Below are positions 17,001-25,268 of a stretch of DNA of 41,729 bases, piece by piece. The notes below the pieces were generated by a model, which saw only the letters and a list, made by a program, of their open reading frames with translations, had not been told where the DNA came from and did no database searches. The stretch comes from Pleurocapsa sp. MO_226.B13. GTDB lineage: Bacteria > Cyanobacteriota > Cyanobacteriia > Cyanobacteriales > Xenococcaceae. The DNA lies in assembly GCA_030064795.1 (NCBI GenBank), contig JASJEI010000044.1, forward strand, positions 1-41,729. Reading direction: 5' to 3'. Numbering within the stretch: position 1 is the first letter of the stretch; every line of letters starts with the position of its first letter. The translations under genes were made by a program, and so were the position numbers.

Positions 17001-18335
17001 TTACTTAGAAAGCAAAGGTTCGCAACGAACTCGAAAACCCGCTTCCCGCAAAGATGCCACAGTTTGACTTTCATTTTGTACCCAAAACTTTTGTCCAAAG
17101 CGAATAAATTGTCTTTGTTCTCCCTGTCCGATCGCAGCAATCACGGGAATTTTAAACTTATTTGTTTCGCTAGATTGTTCTGACAAAATTCGCTTGAGAT
17201 AATTACTTTGAATTCGATCTAGTGCCTGTTCGGGAGTAATTTCTAACATAATCATTTTGACTTTTTCTACTTTTTCAGCATCGTCAATAATTAATTGATA
17301 TTTTTCATTCCGTTGTTGAGGTTTGCCCCAAACTATTAATTGATTGCCTTCTTGTAATAATGGTTCTAGATCTGTATAAGTACTGGGAAAAATTGTTCCT
17401 TCCGCTTCTCCAGTAATATCTTCCATTTGGACGAAAGCCATCGGATCGCCTTTTTTAGTAATAATTTTCCTGACTGAATTTAACACTACCACTGCGCTAA
17501 TTTTTTGCCTTGCTTTTGGCTCAGACAAGTTATTTAAACTAATCGGGGAGAGAATTTGTGCTGCTTGGTTAATTGCCTTGAGGGGATGGTCGCTGATATA
17601 AAAGCCAATATATTCTTTTTCTAAACGTAGTTTTTCTTGTAGGGGATAATCCTCTACTTTAGGGGTAGTTGGTGCTTGTTCAAAAATGGGTTCGCTGCGA
17701 TCGCCCATGCCCAGATCGAACAAGTTTAGCTGTCCGCTGGCTTTTTCTTTGCTGCGTTGCTGCGCCCAATTCGTTAAAACATCAATATCGTTAATTAACT
17801 GTCTGCGGTTTGATTCGACGCGATCGAAAGCCCCACAGTAGATCAAAGTTTCTAAGGCTCTACGATTAACAGTTCTTAGTTCTACTCGTTCGCAAAAATC
17901 TGCTAAAGATTTAAAATCACCGTCTTGATTTCGAGCCTCAAGGATATTTTCAATTGCATTTTGTCCTAAATTTTTAACTGCTGAAAAGCCAAACAAAATA
18001 TGATTATCATCTAATGGTACAAAGTCTTCTTCCGAGCGATTGATATCAGGGGGAAGAATAGTAATTCCCATTTTTTGGGCATTTTCTCGATACTTGTCTA
18101 CTTTGTCTTGATTGCCACTGCTAGCAGTCAGTAAAGCGGACATATATTCCACGGGATAGTTTGCCTTTAGGTAAGCAGTTTGATAGCTTACGTAGGCATA
18201 GGCAGTGGAATGAGACTTATTAAAGCAATTAGATGCTACCAGACCATTGCTTAAGAGAAAATTATGGTCGCTAGCTACGCCCAAATCGTAGACAGACTGT
18301 TGACCCAAAGATCGACGACTAACAATTTTTACCAT
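17001..18335 (-). CDS. dnaE: DNA polymerase III alpha subunit, C-terminal half with split C-intein
   Basis: The first 36 residues (MVKIVSRRSLGQQSVYDLGV...NGLVASN) are the C-terminal fragment of the cyanobacterial split DnaE intein. The splice junction ASN|CFNK and the block F/G residues (DHNF, terminal Asn, +1 Cys) are intact. The rest, about 408 residues, is the C-terminal part of the replicative polymerase alpha subunit (HSTAYAYVSYQTAYLKANYP, then an OB-fold region near RKIITKKGDPMAFVQMEDITG). The N-terminal half with the N-intein must be encoded elsewhere; the two products join by protein trans-splicing. I chose ATG at 18335; an upstream in-frame TTG at 18353 adds six residues not seen in the family. 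Confidence 0.95.
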   Translation of the reverse strand: MVKIVSRRSLGQQSVYDLGVASDHNFLLSNGLVASNCFNKSHSTAYAYVSYQTAYLKANYPVEYMSALLTASSGNQDKVDKYRENAQKMGITILPPDINRSEEDFVPLDDNHILFGFSAVKNLGQNAIENILEARNQDGDFKSLADFCERVELRTVNRRALETLIYCGAFDRVESNRRQLINDIDVLTNWAQQRSKEKASGQLNLFDLGMGDRSEPIFEQAPTTPKVEDYPLQEKLRLEKEYIGFYISDHPLKAINQAAQILSPISLNNLSEPKARQKISAVVVLNSVRKIITKKGDPMAFVQMEDITGEAEGTIFPSTYTDLEPLLQEGNQLIVWGKPQQRNEKYQLIIDDAEKVEKVKMIMLEITPEQALDRIQSNYLKRILSEQSSETNKFKIPVIAAIGQGEQRQFIRFGQKFWVQNESQTVASLREAGFRVRCEPLLSK

Positions 18336-18542
18336 CACTACAAGAAAGGACAAGAAATTAAGTTACAAGTTATAAATCACTACTTAGCAATTAGGCTAGA
18401 CAGGACTCAAAATCGTTAAAATATAGTATCTTGAAATACTTTTATTGAGCTTGGGATAACACCTATCGATACTATACACGGTAAATATAAAGGATTAAAA
18501 TCAAGTCAGGTTAAGCAACTCAAAAAACTTTATCATCAGAAG

Positions 18543-20177
18543 TTGCCTGGAGATACTGTAGTCACTTCAGAGTTTGCGCAAAGACTAGCTGCGATCAGTA
18601 CCGAAATCAATCAGCCAGTCTGCGCTTACTTCAATCGTCGAGGACAGGTAATTAGGGTAGGGGTAGGTAATGCTCGACAAACACAAATTCCACCTCTAGA
18701 ATTGCCTCGTTATGGCGCGAAACGTCTTTCAGGGATTCGCTGTGTTGCTACTAAACTCAAAGCAGAACCTCCCAAGGAATCTAGCCTGACAGCAATGGTC
18801 TGTCAACGGTTAGATGCTCTGGCTGTATTAACTCTTACGGGAACGGGTAAGTTGAGACGGGGTGGCGGTGCCACAGGTTATGTACGGGAAGCATATCTGG
18901 CTCACTTGTTACCCCAATCAGAATCTAGCTTGGGACGAGAGGAATATTGGTCGGTATCAGCACCGATGAGTTTAGATACCCTAGTTAAGCAAGATTTTCT
19001 CGATCTGGTTGAGGGATTAGAAACAGAATTTGAACGAGAGTATGTTGCCCAACAGGTAGATATTAGCCACGATCGCGTGGTTTTGGTGGGATTGAAAACC
19101 GACAAGACTTCAGAATCAGAATTTGAAGACCGCTTAAATGAACTGATTGGATTGGTAGATACTGCGGGGGGAGAAGTTTTAGAAACTATTCGTCAAAAGC
19201 GATCGCGTCCCCATCCTCAAACCTTAGTAGGAGAAGGTAAGGTACAAGAAATTGCCCTACGAGTGCAGACTTTGGGGGCCAACTTGGTAGCATTCGATCG
19301 CTCTCTTTCTCCCGCCCAGATTCGTAACTTAGAAAGTCAGTTTGGGGTACGGGTAGTCGATCGCACCGAAATAATTCTCGATATCTTTGCTCAACGCGCT
19401 CAATCTCGCGCTGGTAAACTACAGGTGGAATTGGCCCAACTAGAGTATATGTTGCCTCGTCTAGTGGGTCGAGGACAAGCAATGTCCCGTCTGGGTGGCG
19501 GTATCGGTACTAGAGGGCCTGGGGAAACCAAGTTAGAAACCGAAAGACGGAGTATTCAAAAGCGTATTGCCCGTTTGCAAAGGGAGGTAACGGAATTACA
19601 GGCCCATCGCTCGCGGATGCGAAAACAACGCCAAAAACAAGATGTTCCCAGTGTGGCGATCGTCGGCTATACCAATGCAGGTAAATCGACCCTAATCAAT
19701 GCTTTGACTAACTCGGAGGTATACGTAGCCGATCGGCTATTTGCGACTCTCGATCCGACAACCCGTCGTTTATCTATCCCCGATGCCGATAATAGCGAAC
19801 CACAAAATATTTTGTTGACCGATACAGTCGGCTTTATTCAACAGTTACCACCACCCCTAGTTGATGCTTTTCGCGCCACTCTCGAAGAAGTCACCGAAGC
19901 AGATGCTTTACTTCATGTTGTCGATTTATCCCACCCTACTTGGGAACATCAGATTCGTTCGGTGATGGAAATTCTAGGCGAAATGCCGATCGCTCCTGGC
20001 CCGATGTTATTAGTTTTTAATAAGCTCGATCGGGTAGATAGCCAAACCTTAACCAAAGCTAAAGAAGAATTTCCTCTAGCCTTATTTATTTCTGCCAGCG
20101 ATCGCCTGGGATTAGAAACCCTCCGTCAAAAACTCTCTCTTCTAGTTGATTATGCGGGAGTAGGAGAAAATAGTTAA
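18543..20177 (+). CDS. hflX: GTPase HflX
   Basis: A ribosome-associated translation-factor GTPase (544 residues from TTG 18543). Features: N-terminal HflX domain with the Gly-rich GGGIGTRGPGETKLE segment, a coiled coil, then the G domain with G1 GYTNAGKSTL (about 376-385), G2 Thr in LFATLDPTTR, G3 DTVGF and G4 NKLD. The protein carries the long N-terminal extension of cyanobacterial HflX. Coding character continues in frame upstream of 18543 (DTIHGKYKGLK... at 18468-18542), where no ATG, GTG or TTG exists before a TGA at 18432. The true start may therefore be a rare codon such as ATC at 18465 or ATT at 18444. Confidence 0.93.
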   Translation: MPGDTVVTSEFAQRLAAISTEINQPVCAYFNRRGQVIRVGVGNARQTQIPPLELPRYGAKRLSGIRCVATKLKAEPPKESSLTAMVCQRLDALAVLTLTGTGKLRRGGGATGYVREAYLAHLLPQSESSLGREEYWSVSAPMSLDTLVKQDFLDLVEGLETEFEREYVAQQVDISHDRVVLVGLKTDKTSESEFEDRLNELIGLVDTAGGEVLETIRQKRSRPHPQTLVGEGKVQEIALRVQTLGANLVAFDRSLSPAQIRNLESQFGVRVVDRTEIILDIFAQRAQSRAGKLQVELAQLEYMLPRLVGRGQAMSRLGGGIGTRGPGETKLETERRSIQKRIARLQREVTELQAHRSRMRKQRQKQDVPSVAIVGYTNAGKSTLINALTNSEVYVADRLFATLDPTTRRLSIPDADNSEPQNILLTDTVGFIQQLPPPLVDAFRATLEEVTEADALLHVVDLSHPTWEHQIRSVMEILGEMPIAPGPMLLVFNKLDRVDSQTLTKAKEEFPLALFISASDRLGLETLRQKLSLLVDYAGVGENS

Positions 20178-20235
20178 GGAAGAAGGAGCGAGGAATAAGG
20201 AAGTAAGGGCTGATTAATTAGTTATTTTACGTAGC

Positions 20236-20272
20236 AATGACTACAAATAGCTAAGAGCTACTTATAGTCATT
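20236..20272. repeat. Hairpin between convergent hflX and VWA genes
   Basis: AATGACTA (20236-20243) pairs with TAGTCATT (20265-20272), enclosing a second stem TAGCT-AAG-AGCTA. Its position between two convergent genes suits a bidirectional 3'-end structure, but neither side has a good T-run, so terminator function is uncertain. Confidence 0.45.
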
Positions 20273-20378
20273 ACAATTAATTTCCTAATGGTATTGTTAG
20301 ATTAATATAAGGGTTGAATGTTATTTGCTACTTCTTGTTAAAGACCGCAACTGCTTCTTGTAAGAACTACCATAAGAG

Positions 20379-20999
20379 TTAGTCCGTAATTGCCTTGAGC
20401 AGTACTTCTGGTAGGGTTAATCCTTGCATATCGTCGATGGTGATTGTATCGACAATATCAAATTTTGCTCCAGCCGACTCTAGCTGATCGTCTAGAGCCT
20501 TGAGAAATTGAGTTGCCTTGCGATCGTTGCCTACTTGAATCAGAGAAATACCTAATTCTTCATCGCGATCGATTTTGCGAGATGCTTCAATAATTATGCG
20601 CATGACTCCCTTATAGTCGTCAGGTTCGCCATCGGTAACGACGACAATAGTTTCTCCGTTCGGCTTAGCTTCTCCTGCTGCTTTGCGCTCAAAATAATTA
20701 TCGACAGCATCACCCAGGACGCTGGCTAAATCCGTACGTCCCATCGGATCGTTTTCAGCATAAATTTTGCTGACCTTATCTGCTGTCACGTTGTCATAAC
20801 GACGAAAACGACCAGAAAATAAATAAACTGTGATCCCATCAGGATCTATTTTTTCGCATTCTTGAGCCAATGCTAGGGTAGAGTCTTGAGCCGATTCCCA
20901 TCTGGTTTTTCCTTCTGGGCGATCGTTAATCGACATACTGCCACTTTTGTCGATAATTAGGGTATAGTCGCGATCTTCGACGATAGAGCTATCTGCCAT
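20379..20999 (-). CDS. Small VWA domain protein
   Basis: A 206-residue protein that is almost entirely one VWA domain. The MIDAS motif DKSGSMS is at 17-23 (Asp17, Ser19, Ser21), with Thr in GRTDLASVL and Asp in VVTDGEPDD. It lacks a signal peptide and membrane helix. Stand-alone VWA proteins of this size resemble the TerY-like group, but no ter genes or phosphatase/kinase partners are adjacent, so I do not assign that role. Start ATG at 20999; convergent with hflX. Confidence 0.88.
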   Translation of the reverse strand: MADSSIVEDRDYTLIIDKSGSMSINDRPEGKTRWESAQDSTLALAQECEKIDPDGITVYLFSGRFRRYDNVTADKVSKIYAENDPMGRTDLASVLGDAVDNYFERKAAGEAKPNGETIVVVTDGEPDDYKGVMRIIIEASRKIDRDEELGISLIQVGNDRKATQFLKALDDQLESAGAKFDIVDTITIDDMQGLTLPEVLLKAITD

Positions 21000-21292
21000 G
21001 ATGTCACAATCTCTTTTGATGCAGGTTTTCTCTATTTAGCCTATTACAAGGTTGAACCGAACTGTTAAAAATCAAAGATTTTCATAGATTTGTTTAAGAA
21101 AAACTTCAAACTTCTAACAAAGATAGTTTAAGTCTAATTACCTAGAGAACCACGACAATTGTAAACAGATATTGCAATTGTCGGGGAAAATATTTGAATA
21201 ATCTTTGGATCTTGAACTTATCTCTAAAACCTCCGCGATAATTAACTTAAATTATCTCGGCACTTTCAGAACAACTTTTTAGGAGATTTTCA

Positions 21293-21616
21293 ATGGACAA
21301 CGAGTTATTTAAATATAAAATGATCTGTACTTTAAAATTTGGTGATATTTATGGACAGATAATTGTTTGGTTAATCGTAATTTTTGTCAGTCTGGCGACC
21401 ACTTTGGCATTGTGGAGTAGTACTAGGCAAATCTATGCCTTGGCAACAGTGGGAATTGTCTTAGTATTGTCTTTGCCATTCCTCTTATTTGCGTTTGTGA
21501 CCACCTTGCTCAATAAAATTGAATTTGTACCTATGGAGGAAGAGCGATTTAGCCGTACTGTTAGAAGCTCCAGCTCGCCAAAAACCAATACAGAATCAGC
21601 AGTATCAGCTGGTTAG
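21293..21616 (+). CDS. Small two-helix membrane protein, unknown function
   Basis: A 107-residue protein with two predicted membrane helices (about 22-41 and 47-72) and a polar C-terminus with Ser/Thr-rich tail. Start ATG at 21293 is supported by a good Shine-Dalgarno (TTAGGAG, 8 bases upstream). The helix-loop-helix plan puts both termini on the same side, probably the cytoplasm. I do not recognise the family. It stands alone, with a 293-bp upstream region shared with the divergent VWA gene. Confidence 0.7.
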   Translation: MDNELFKYKMICTLKFGDIYGQIIVWLIVIFVSLATTLALWSSTRQIYALATVGIVLVLSLPFLLFAFVTTLLNKIEFVPMEEERFSRTVRSSSSPKTNTESAVSAG

Positions 21617-21757
21617 ATTCCAGTTATCTTCCAGTTCGCTCGGTAATCGATCGGGCTGTTAACTGAGATCGGGAGACAAGGAGACAGGAAGAATTGACCT
21701 GGTATCCTTAACTCCCCATCTGTTTCACTTGGCAGTTCTGGAAAACTGAGAGCTAGT

Positions 21758-22819
21758 TCAAAGAAGATGTTTCAAGTCAGGCCGCTCTTGAAGAGATTTG
21801 ACCACTTGTTTAATATCTTGAGTGTGGTCTTTATCAACTACCAGAGTTACATTACCATCGCGAACAATAACTACATCTTTGAGACCAATAGTGACAATCA
21901 CTTCATCATCGTCGCTAGTATAGATAATGGCATCTTGAGTATTTTTACCAATATGCGTACCCAACTCTACATTATCTCGATCGCCCTTGAGTAGACGTTC
22001 GACCCCGTTCCAGTCCCCCAGATCGTCCCAACCAAAGTTAGCGGGGAGAACGCAGGCTAGCTGAGTTTTTTCCATCAAGGCATAATCGATACTTTCCTTG
22101 TCTAATTCTGGGTATGCCTCTGGACCTTTTTCTAAGAGTAAATGGAGTAGATCGGGAGCATATTTTTTTAGTTCGTCTAAAACAACCTCAGCTTTAAAGA
22201 TAAACATTCCACTATTCCAACTAAACTTGCCCGTATCAATAAAAGATTGAGCAGTAGTTTTGTCGGGTTTTTCGGTAAAGCGGGTTACTTGATAAACAGG
22301 TAAACCATCAAAACTAGCTTTTTCTGCTCCCTGTTCGATATATCCATAACCCGTGGCTGGCTGATTGGGAGTAATTCCCAAAGTTACAATCGATGGCTCA
22401 AAGGCAGCTTGTCGTGCAGCGGTTTGCAAGGTTTTTTGGTATGCCAAGGTGTCTTCAATCCAATGATCGGCAGGAAAAAAACCGACGATCGCATCTTTGC
22501 CGTATTTTTGAGCTACTTCTAAAGTTGCCCAGGCTACAGCAGGAGCAGTATCTTTACCTTGGGGTTCGACCAAAATATTAGACTCTGGTAAATCGGGTAG
22601 TTGTTCTTTGACCCCCGAAGCAATAATTTCTGAAGTAATTACCCAAAGATTCTCCCAACCTCCTGCTAAATCTAAAAGGCGATCGGCAGTAGCTTGTAGT
22701 AAGCTTCTTCCACTACCATCTAAACATAAAAATTGCTTGGGTCTTTTGAGACGACTCACGGGCCAAAAACGCTCTCCCTTACCACCAGCTAAAATAATTG
22801 GGATTAATTGAGTTTTCAT
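21758..22819 (-). CDS. manC: Mannose-1-phosphate guanylyltransferase
   Basis: A 353-residue nucleotidyltransferase that makes GDP-mannose from mannose-1-phosphate and GTP. The signature LAGGKGERFWPVSR is at 10-24, with PKQF after it. Other family motifs are EPQGKDTAPAVAWA, GFFPADHWI and FTEKPDKTTA. It lacks the C-terminal isomerase domain found in bifunctional ManC (about 470 residues), so it is the monofunctional form. GDP-mannose would feed exopolysaccharide or glycan synthesis. The divergent LCP gene, an envelope glycopolymer ligase-type family, supports an envelope role. Confidence 0.93.
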   Translation of the reverse strand: MKTQLIPIILAGGKGERFWPVSRLKRPKQFLCLDGSGRSLLQATADRLLDLAGGWENLWVITSEIIASGVKEQLPDLPESNILVEPQGKDTAPAVAWATLEVAQKYGKDAIVGFFPADHWIEDTLAYQKTLQTAARQAAFEPSIVTLGITPNQPATGYGYIEQGAEKASFDGLPVYQVTRFTEKPDKTTAQSFIDTGKFSWNSGMFIFKAEVVLDELKKYAPDLLHLLLEKGPEAYPELDKESIDYALMEKTQLACVLPANFGWDDLGDWNGVERLLKGDRDNVELGTHIGKNTQDAIIYTSDDDEVIVTIGLKDVVIVRDGNVTLVVDKDHTQDIKQVVKSLQERPDLKHLL

Positions 22820-23231
22820 TAATTCTTCCTTGATAGTGCAGTCACAGATAGATGTCTACGCTGCTTGTCCTTTAAGGGCAAGACGACGAATAAATGCGGT
22901 TTAAACCCTTGCTGCCACCTTTGATTATCGTCACGAGCAGACTTTATCGCTAAATAATGCCCGCGATCGCATTTTGGTAGCAACTTGCTTTCTACTAGAG
23001 TGGTACTATGTATATTAAAATTTTGTCCACTATTTGAAATTTTTTTTTTAAACTTGTTATTACTTGTTATTACTTGTTATTAGTTTAGAAACGAGAAGCC
23101 GATCTGCTCCCCTTGCTTTTTGGGCAACAGCAACAAAACTGCCCCACTTTTGGTAATATCAATAGATTAAATATGTGTTCGTTAACTCCAATTTAGCTCG
23201 GACAACCAAACCATAATCGACAATAATTTGT
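22820..23231. other. Intergenic, 412 bp, divergent promoter region
   Basis: Lies between manC (-) and the LCP gene (+) and should hold both promoters. It contains a run of nine or more T near 23041 and three tandem copies of ACTTGTTATT (23052-23081). No coding frame was seen. Confidence 0.5.
23052..23081. repeat. Three tandem 10-bp direct repeats
   Basis: ACTTGTTATT occurs three times head to tail in the manC/LCP divergent region. The spacing is about one helical turn, which could suit a regulator, but slippage of simple sequence is equally plausible. Confidence 0.6.
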
Positions 23232-24548
23232 ATGAATCATGAGCGATCGCACAATGGAGATCCCAACTCGTCCTATCCTAAAAAACATAGAATAGTCATA
23301 TCCCAACCTAGGACTGAATATCTCAAGTCAATAGTATCTCCTTCTGTGGTCAATCGGTCTAGGGATAATTATCACATTATCTCATTCCGTCAGGCTTTAT
23401 GGTTTTGGTTAGAACATTCTCCCTGGTTTTATTTTGGTTGTGGTCTTTTTTGGGGAAGTATTATCGGTTTGACAGCAATGATCTCCGCTGGTGCTGGTGT
23501 TGCTCTGACTAAAATTGATGCGGTAGAAAAGACGATCGCCAAGACAATTCATCGTGACGCATCTCAAGTTGAACCTACGGTCAAATACAGTCTCGATCGA
23601 CCAGTGAATGTCTTATTACTCGAAATAAAACCGATTAACGATGAAATGCTCAAGTTTTCCCCAGCTTTTGCTGGTGAAAGTCAAACTATTTTGTTGTTGA
23701 AGTTTCAACCCCAACTGGGCAAGACTCAGATAATTTATATTCCTCCCGACAGCCGAGTCAAAATCCCTGGATATGGTTGGGGTACTATTGCCGATGCTAA
23801 TCTATACGGTGGCACAGAATTGGTATCTCAAATGGTCGCTCAACTATTAGGCAATGTAACTATCGATCGCTACATTAAAGCAACTCCTAAAACTTTTCAA
23901 CAATTAATCGCTAGTGGCAAAATAACTCTCAACCACTGCGATCCTCAAAGCGAAAATTGCAGGAATGAAGACGAGCAAATTTTACGACAGAAAGCTGCTG
24001 CGGAAGCTATTCGTCAAAGTCTGAATATTCCTAATTACCTCAGAGATTTTGGGACTACTTTGACTAAGATCCAACCAAATTTGGATACCGATCTTTCTCT
24101 ACCAGAAGCCATGTCCATAGCAAATTTTGTCAAAGAATTGGAGCCAGACAGGATGGAGGTAAATTTAGTTCCCAATTATGCCCCTGGTAAAACTATCAAA
24201 GTCGATAGTCAACTTTCTAAAGCTTCAACTCCAGCTACTGTAACTAAAGATGTAGAAAACCAGCCCATCGCAATCCAGAATACCACCGATAGCCCCGAAC
24301 TGGGAATGCGGTTTGTCGCCTATTTACGTCGTCAAAATTTTCAAGAGGTTTATTTGGTCAAACATCTACCGCTAAGATTAAATAAAACCAAAATTGTTGT
24401 CGATCGCAGCCAGTTAGCAGAGGCACGATATTTAAAAAGTCTTCTCGGTTTTGGAGGTTTAGAACCAAGGCTTCAGCCTACACGTAAACCGCTAACAATT
24501 CAAATTGGGGAAGATGCCCAGTATTTACCGTTAGATAGGCGGAAGTAG
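23232..24548 (+). CDS. LytR-CpsA-Psr (LCP) family protein
   Basis: A 438-residue membrane-anchored protein. A cytoplasmic N-terminus of about 70 residues precedes one helix (about 70-95, FYFGCGLFWGSIIGLTAMISA). An LCP domain follows at about 125-315 with the characteristic IIYIPPDSRVKIPGYGWGTIADANLYGG segment (the family's pyrophosphate-lipid binding Arg region). A C-terminal LytR_C-type domain lies at about 350-430. LCP proteins transfer glycopolymers from lipid carriers to the wall. The catalytic Asp/Arg set is only partly typical here (PDSR where many have DTR). It is divergent from manC, which fits polysaccharide assembly. Confidence 0.85.
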   Translation: MNHERSHNGDPNSSYPKKHRIVISQPRTEYLKSIVSPSVVNRSRDNYHIISFRQALWFWLEHSPWFYFGCGLFWGSIIGLTAMISAGAGVALTKIDAVEKTIAKTIHRDASQVEPTVKYSLDRPVNVLLLEIKPINDEMLKFSPAFAGESQTILLLKFQPQLGKTQIIYIPPDSRVKIPGYGWGTIADANLYGGTELVSQMVAQLLGNVTIDRYIKATPKTFQQLIASGKITLNHCDPQSENCRNEDEQILRQKAAAEAIRQSLNIPNYLRDFGTTLTKIQPNLDTDLSLPEAMSIANFVKELEPDRMEVNLVPNYAPGKTIKVDSQLSKASTPATVTKDVENQPIAIQNTTDSPELGMRFVAYLRRQNFQEVYLVKHLPLRLNKTKIVVDRSQLAEARYLKSLLGFGGLEPRLQPTRKPLTIQIGEDAQYLPLDRRK

Positions 24549-24586
24549 GTACAGGAATAAGGAACGAGGAACGAGGAAGGAGGGGG

Positions 24587-24625
24587 CCGAACTCCGAATT
24601 CCGAACTCCGAATTCCGAACTCCAA
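24587..24625. repeat. Tandem 14-bp repeat, GAACTCCGAATTCC type
   Basis: Nearly three head-to-tail copies of CCGAACTCCGAATT. The reverse-complement family (GAGTTCGGAGTT) recurs at about 25180-25240 and 27247-27280. It is therefore a local dispersed short repeat flanking the pentapeptide and dnaG genes. Confidence 0.75.
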
Positions 24626-24657
24626 TTCCCAATTCAACCTAATTATTGATAAGTAAG

Positions 24658-25173
24658 ATGATGTTATCTAAATTCAAACAACGTTTCTGGAGTATTTTAA
24701 TAGTTATCGCGATCGCCCTGATTTGGGTTTTGCTGGCTGCTCGTCCAGCGATCGCTCAAGAAAATGCGGTTAACTATACCTATAGCGAAATTAGAGGACA
24801 AGATTTTTCTCATAAAAACCTGGTGGGTGCTGTTTTTGCTGCTGCTGATGCTAGAGGTGCGAGTTTTGAAGGCTCGGATGTCAGTAATTCGATTTTGACG
24901 AAAGGGATTTTTATTAACACCAATCTCAAAGACGCTAACTTTACTAGTTCGCTAATGGATCGGGTATCGTTTGAAAATTCCGATCTGACTAATGCTATTT
25001 TTCGCGATGCGGTAGCAACCAGTACCAACTTTGAAGGAGCAACGATTACAGGGGCAGATTTTTCCGATGCTATTCTAGATCGCTACCAAATATATTTAAT
25101 GTGCCAACGAGCAGAAGGTACTAACCCCACTACGGGAATAGACACTAGATATAGTTTGGGCTGTAAAGATTGA
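24658..25173 (+). CDS. Pentapeptide-repeat protein with signal peptide, probably lumenal
   Basis: A 171-residue protein from ATG 24658. The N-terminus (MMLSKFKQRFWSILIVIAIA then AARPAIA) is a signal peptide with an A-x-A site near residue 35. About nine pentapeptide-type repeats follow (DFSHKNLVGAVF, NFTSSLMDRVSF and so on), forming a right-handed quadrilateral helix. The C-terminal stretch DRYQIYLMCQRAEGTNPTTG with two Cys is characteristic of lumenal pentapeptide proteins in cyanobacteria and plastids. Export to the thylakoid lumen or periplasm is inferred. An upstream TTG at 24646 is possible but less likely. Repeat-rich intergenic DNA lies on both sides. Confidence 0.88.
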   Translation: MMLSKFKQRFWSILIVIAIALIWVLLAARPAIAQENAVNYTYSEIRGQDFSHKNLVGAVFAAADARGASFEGSDVSNSILTKGIFINTNLKDANFTSSLMDRVSFENSDLTNAIFRDAVATSTNFEGATITGADFSDAILDRYQIYLMCQRAEGTNPTTGIDTRYSLGCKD

Positions 25174-25198
25174 ATTTAATTAGAGTTCGGAGTTCATC

Positions 25199-25226
25199 GT
25201 AGGGGCGAACAGCCGTTCGCCCTTAC
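25199..25226. repeat. GTAGGGGCGAAC inverted repeat
   Basis: GTAGGGGCGAAC (25199-25210) and GTTCGCCCTTAC (25215-25226) form a 12-bp stem with one wobble pair around AGCC. It is embedded between two GAGTTCGGAGTT repeat tracts. The form is typical of dispersed palindromic repeats in cyanobacteria. There is no T-run. Confidence 0.65.
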
Positions 25227-25268
25227 AGGAGTTCGGAGTTAATTCTTATTTGTTAGTTTTTAGTTAAA

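Noticed and set aside
18335..18353. Longer start (TTG 18353) for the dnaE C-half
   Set aside because: The C-intein family starts with MVK/MIK, matching ATG 18335.
20379..20999. Tellurium-resistance (TerY) assignment for the small VWA protein
   Set aside because: Domain size is compatible, but no ter or partner kinase/phosphatase genes are adjacent, so the name is not justified.
23052..23081. Three 10-bp repeats as replication iterons
   Set aside because: Too few and too short, in a divergent promoter region with no replication initiator gene nearby.
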